Shown piece after piece: positions 61,017 to 64,000 of a stretch of DNA of 64,000 nucleotides. A model generated the notes under the pieces. That model was not told the origin of the DNA and searched no databases. It was given only the letters and a program-made list of their open reading frames with translations. A program made the position numbers and the translations under genes. Each line of letters starts with the position of its first letter. Within the stretch, counting starts at the first letter, position 1. The stretch comes from an uncultured Ellagibacter sp. GTDB taxonomy: Bacteria; Actinomycetota; Coriobacteriia; Coriobacteriales; Eggerthellaceae. The stretch spans positions 1 to 64,000 of the forward strand of contig CAKUGU010000003.1 in assembly GCA_934654815.1 (NCBI GenBank), in the 5' to 3' direction.

Positions 61017-61511
61017 ATGACCGCATACGGACTTTTGATCGACTACGAGTATTGCACGGGATGCCAGTCGTGCGAGGTCTCCTGCAAAGAGGAGCACGGC
61101 TACCCGGTTGGGAAATGGGGCATCAGGGTTTATGACGACGGTCCCTGGGAGATCGAGGAAGACCACATGAACTGGAACAAGGTTCCCGTCCCGACCGATC
61201 TGTGCGATTTGTGCGCCGATCGGACGAGCAAGGGCAGGGAGCCGATATGCGTTCATCACTGTCTTGCGGACGTCATGAAGTACGGCCCCGTCGCCGAGCT
61301 CGCCTCACTTATGGAAGACAAGCCGAAGCAGGTCCTGTTCGTTCCTCAGTTCAAACCCTATGAGGCGCGCGGCAAGTTCGAGTCCAAGCGAAAGGACGAC
61401 GGCACGCGCCGCCGTGCCGCAGCAATCGAGGTCGAGGCGTATGGCCAGGTCGAGTTCGCGACGCATCGCGACGACTCGGACGTTCGCAGGGTGACCGAGC
61501 TTAACGACTAG
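61017..61511 (+). CDS. Two-cluster ferredoxin subunit with C-terminal extension
   Basis: A 164-residue partner beginning 2 nt after the copy 6 stop. The first 110 residues match the other small ferredoxins (YCTGCQSCEVSCKEEHGYP and CDLCADRTSKGREPICVHHC). About 50 extra residues follow that are charged and basic (KFESKRKDDGTRRRAAAIEV) and end in VTELND; they have no cysteine and no known fold. The extension may contact the adjacent FKBP or large subunit. Confidence 0.88.
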   Translation: MTAYGLLIDYEYCTGCQSCEVSCKEEHGYPVGKWGIRVYDDGPWEIEEDHMNWNKVPVPTDLCDLCADRTSKGREPICVHHCLADVMKYGPVAELASLMEDKPKQVLFVPQFKPYEARGKFESKRKDDGTRRRAAAIEVEAYGQVEFATHRDDSDVRRVTELND

Positions 61512-61532
61512 GAAATGCGAGGGGGAGACGAA

Positions 61533-61967
61533 ATGGGCGAGAACAGCCGTATCGGAATGAAGGCCCGGGTCTTCTACAAAGGCGGGATCACGGGCGAAGA
61601 GCCTCTAGATGACTGCAGTCAGGGAGTTCCCATCGAACTCGTGCTGGGGGTTGGGGACATCCCTCCAGGGCTCGACAGGGCTTTCCTCGAAATGAACGTG
61701 GGCGAGGAGCGGACGGTTGTCATCCCGCCTTCCCTTGGGTATGGAGAGCACGACAAGGACGGTGTCCAGATATACCCCCGAACCCTTTCCCCTGCATTCG
61801 AGGGCGTGGGAGTTGGGGATATCGTGTCTTGGACGAACCCCGTCAGCGGCAGAGCCATTCCCGTAAGGGTCGTCGATGCGGACGCTCAGCTCGTCACACT
61901 CGATTTCAACCACCCCTTCGCAGGCAAGGAGCTAACGTACTGGCTGCGTCTCGAATCGGTCGAGTAG
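61533..61967 (+). CDS. FKBP-type peptidyl-prolyl isomerase (SlyD-like, no His tail)
   Basis: A 144-residue FKBP. GVGDIPPGLDRAFLEMNVGE and DFNHPFAGKELTYWLRL are the conserved FKBP parts, and the SlyD-type flap lies between. There is no His tail. ATG 61533 is preceded by GGGGGAGACG; ATG 61515 is an upstream option without a site. Its stop is followed immediately by the ATG of the zinc-ribbon gene. It is the third FKBP of the window and the second inside an enzyme operon. Confidence 0.85.
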   Translation: MGENSRIGMKARVFYKGGITGEEPLDDCSQGVPIELVLGVGDIPPGLDRAFLEMNVGEERTVVIPPSLGYGEHDKDGVQIYPRTLSPAFEGVGVGDIVSWTNPVSGRAIPVRVVDADAQLVTLDFNHPFAGKELTYWLRLESVE

Positions 61968-62177
61968 ATGTGCATCTACTGCGCCGGCTGCGGGGCGTGC
62001 GACCGAGCTGCTCGCGAGCGTGGTCGCGATGACGGGCTTATCGGCTGCGCCGGCTGTGGAGTCGGCTACGACAAGAAACTCGGCCGATGCCCTCGATGCG
62101 GGAAGCCTGCCCCTACCCCTCCAGGGGGCAGGCTTCCTGTGAAAGCTTCTATTAAGCGGAACCAAGAGAAAAGGTAA
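61968..62177 (+). CDS. Small zinc-ribbon protein
   Basis: A 69-residue protein starting on the base after the FKBP stop. The cysteine layout (CIYCAGCGAC, CAGC, CPRCGK, followed by PAPTPPG) repeats that of the proteins at 31141 and 32380. The tail is basic (KASIKRNQEKR). It has no own ribosome binding site beyond what the FKBP gene end provides, so coupled translation is likely. The role is unknown. Confidence 0.72.
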   Translation: MCIYCAGCGACDRAARERGRDDGLIGCAGCGVGYDKKLGRCPRCGKPAPTPPGGRLPVKASIKRNQEKR

Positions 62178-62181
62178 GAAA

Positions 62182-63459
62182 ATGTCTAAAACGGCAAAGA
62201 TGCATTACGCATGGTGGGTTTTCATAGGATGTTGCTTCGTAAACGCCGCTTCGATGGCGGCCTCGATCAGCATCGTCGGCGTGTACCTTCTCCCGGTTTC
62301 CAAGTCGATCGGGGTCGGCCCGGGAGACTGGATGCTGTGGATGACGATTTGCTCCGTGGTGTCCTGCATCGCCACTTCCTTCTGGGGGCAGGCGATCCAG
62401 ACGAAGAACATCAACGTAGTGACGACGCTTTCGGCGGTTCTGCTCGCGCTCGCCGTGTTCATGTTCTCATTCGGCAACAGCGTGCAGTGGTTCTATATCT
62501 GGGGGGGCGTTCTCGGGCTCGCCATGCCCTGCATCGCGACCCTGACCGTCCCCACGCTGTTGGGGAACTGGTTCGGCAAAAAGCACCGCGGGAAGGTTCT
62601 CGGCATCGCGGCGGCGTTCACCGGCGTCGGCACCTTCTGCTGGGCGCCTTTATTCACGATGATTCTCCAGAACCTCGGCTGGCAGACCGCTTATCAGATC
62701 AACGCTGTGCTCATCGTCGTCTGCCTCGTCCCGTGGACCTTGTTCGTATTCAAGTTCAAGCCAGAGGATAAGGGGCTCGAGCCGTACGGCTTCGACGCGA
62801 AACTCGCTGCCGAGGAAGCAAATGCAATGAGGCAGGGCGTCGCTCGCTCCAGGGCGCTGAAAACCGCACCTTTTTGGATCATGGCCTTCGTCATTCTGTT
62901 CACCTCGATCGGCATGGGATTCAACAGCAACCAGGTCGCCATCGCGACCGAGGCCGTCGGCGGCATCGTGGGGATGGAGTCGGCGGCGATGCTCGGCGCG
63001 TCGATGATCTCCGTTGCGGCCGTCGGCAACATTCTCGGAAAGATCGTGTTCGGGTTCATGCAGGGCAAGGCAGGCTTGAAGGCGACCTTCATTGTGTTCG
63101 TTGCGGCGTTTTTTATCGGTTTTGCGCTCTGGGCGTTCGTGCCCGCATCTGCAGCTCTGCTTATCGGCGCCTTCCTGTTCGGCAGCCATAACGCTCTCGT
63201 CTCAGTTGGGTACCCGCTCGTCGTGCGCAACCTGTACGGCAACAAGGACTACTCGAAGATTTTCTCCAACCTCATGACCGTGAACGGCCTCATGGGCGGA
63301 ATCAGCGGCACCATCATCAGCTTCGTTTACCAGACGCTGGGCTCCTACCATGCGGCGCTCATTGCGGCGATGGTCATCATCGTCGTCATCGGCATCCTTC
63401 TCGTCGCCGCATGCTCCTTCATCGGGAAGATCAAGTGGGACAAAGTCGAGGAGGCGTAG
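62182..63459 (+). CDS. MFS transporter, oxalate/formate antiporter-like
   Basis: A 425-residue major facilitator resembling the OFA group: WVFIGCCFVNAASMAASISI at the first helix, GNWFGKKHRGKVLGIA in the motif-A loop, and a central loop (KPEDKGLEPYGFDAK) typical of that group. It begins 4 nt after the zinc-ribbon stop and closes the operon. OFA proteins exchange small carboxylates; here an aromatic or aliphatic acid is a reasonable expectation. Confidence 0.87.
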   Translation: MSKTAKMHYAWWVFIGCCFVNAASMAASISIVGVYLLPVSKSIGVGPGDWMLWMTICSVVSCIATSFWGQAIQTKNINVVTTLSAVLLALAVFMFSFGNSVQWFYIWGGVLGLAMPCIATLTVPTLLGNWFGKKHRGKVLGIAAAFTGVGTFCWAPLFTMILQNLGWQTAYQINAVLIVVCLVPWTLFVFKFKPEDKGLEPYGFDAKLAAEEANAMRQGVARSRALKTAPFWIMAFVILFTSIGMGFNSNQVAIATEAVGGIVGMESAAMLGASMISVAAVGNILGKIVFGFMQGKAGLKATFIVFVAAFFIGFALWAFVPASAALLIGAFLFGSHNALVSVGYPLVVRNLYGNKDYSKIFSNLMTVNGLMGGISGTIISFVYQTLGSYHAALIAAMVIIVVIGILLVAACSFIGKIKWDKVEEA

Positions 63460-63496
63460 CTTCTAAGCCCGCATAGGCAGTCAGCTAACTCTTTGC

Positions 63497-63536
63497 GAAG
63501 ATGGGGACGGGGCGGAGACGCCCCGTCCCCATCTTC
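63497..63536. terminator. Perfect 18-bp hairpin with GAGA tetraloop
   Basis: Arms 63497-63514 and 63519-63536 are exact complements closed by GAGA, a GNRA tetraloop. It lies 37 bp beyond the MFS stop. No long U-tract follows, but with this stem strength it probably still ends or stabilises the operon message. Confidence 0.65.
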
Positions 63537-63644
63537 ATGTCCAAGGCGTCCGTCGCAAGCCCTTTCTCTTTGGCCATGCGCAGGATTTCGCGACGGATGA
63601 AGTATAATCGATAAGGGGGATGGCATCTATGTGAGGGGCATGCG

Positions 63645-64000
63645 TGCACATTGAGCTACTAAAGGAATTCCAGGTTTTCGCTCTTACCCAGAACCTCAGC
63701 AAAGCCGCGAGGGAGCTGCACATGACGCAGTCGTGCCTTGGGAAGCATATGGCGGAGCTTGAAAGCGAGACGGGGATTGAGCTGATAAACCATGACCCCA
63801 AGCGAGTTTCTCTGGCTCCTGCGGGGAGATACTTTGCGCAGGAGACCTCCACCATGATCGCCATATGGGAGGATTGCCTAAAGCGATGCAGGGAACTGCA
63901 GAAACAGCCCCAGAAATCGCTCTCGATAGCCATGTTTCTTGAAGGCAACTCGGCGAACGACATCTTGTTCCAGATGGGAAGGGATTACCATAAGGCAAAT
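63645..64000 (+). CDS. LysR-family transcriptional regulator (C-terminus cut by window edge)
   Basis: The visible 118 residues start at GTG 63645 (an in-frame stop at 63633 excludes a longer form; AGGGGC lies upstream). The winged helix-turn-helix of LysR regulators is clear: FALTQNLSKAARELHMTQSC followed by LGKHMAELESETGIELI (residues 9-45). The start of the effector-binding domain (KSLSIAMFLEG) is reached before the edge. It may control the operon just upstream or genes to the right. Confidence 0.88.

Noticed and set aside
1-64000. tRNA, rRNA genes and insertion sequences
   Set aside because: I looked for tRNA cloverleaf ends, rRNA-like stretches and transposase frames with terminal repeats and found none that I could support.

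Overview
The window looks like a chromosomal segment of an anaerobic actinobacterium of the class Coriobacteriia, most likely family Eggerthellaceae (Eggerthella, Gordonibacter, Slackia and relatives). The reasons are the dense set of molybdopterin oxidoreductases each paired with a small ferredoxin subunit, a LuxR regulator with a multi-spanning membrane domain, and the mostly GC-rich coding. The genus cannot be fixed from the sequence alone.

Layout. 1-1133 (-): end of an ArsB/NhaD-type ion transporter. 1842-10301 (-): an eight-gene catabolic operon. It encodes a pyrogallol transhydroxylase-like molybdenum enzyme and its FeS/beta-barrel subunit, a small unknown protein, two VOC-fold proteins, two short-chain dehydrogenases and an MFS transporter; a TetR regulator and a SlyD-type FKBP lie upstream. 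11715-16670: a plasmid-like maintenance module with four palindromic sites, a ParA that carries an N-terminal ribbon-helix-helix segment, ParB, a convergent primase-type replication protein and a candidate small RNA. 17104-25951: housekeeping genes, namely apt, proC and a complete trpEGDCFBA operon behind a tryptophan T-box. 25952-30607: gene remnants, a membrane-anchored alpha/beta hydrolase with a polytopic C-terminus, its divergent LuxR regulator, and a small conserved protein.

31141-63459 is the most striking part. It holds seven further molybdopterin oxidoreductase/ferredoxin pairs. One is transhydroxylase-like. Six belong to the acetylene hydratase/catechol dehydroxylase-like branch, in which a conserved Cys is the predicted molybdenum ligand. 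The pairs are interleaved with MFS transporters, two more FKBP prolyl isomerases, four tiny zinc-ribbon proteins, an orphan ferredoxin, and TetR, PucR and (at the right edge) LysR regulators. None of the large subunits has a Tat signal or a membrane-anchor partner, so all should act in the cytoplasm. The likely theme is reductive or rearranging chemistry on imported plant-derived or host-derived aromatics, with each substrate served by its own importer, reductase pair and regulator.

New-looking features are the repeated association of zinc-ribbon and FKBP proteins with these enzymes, a shared AACTTAC-type motif ahead of several of the units, the differing FeS ligand sets among the six related enzymes, and the ParA/palindrome module with its candidate antisense RNA.
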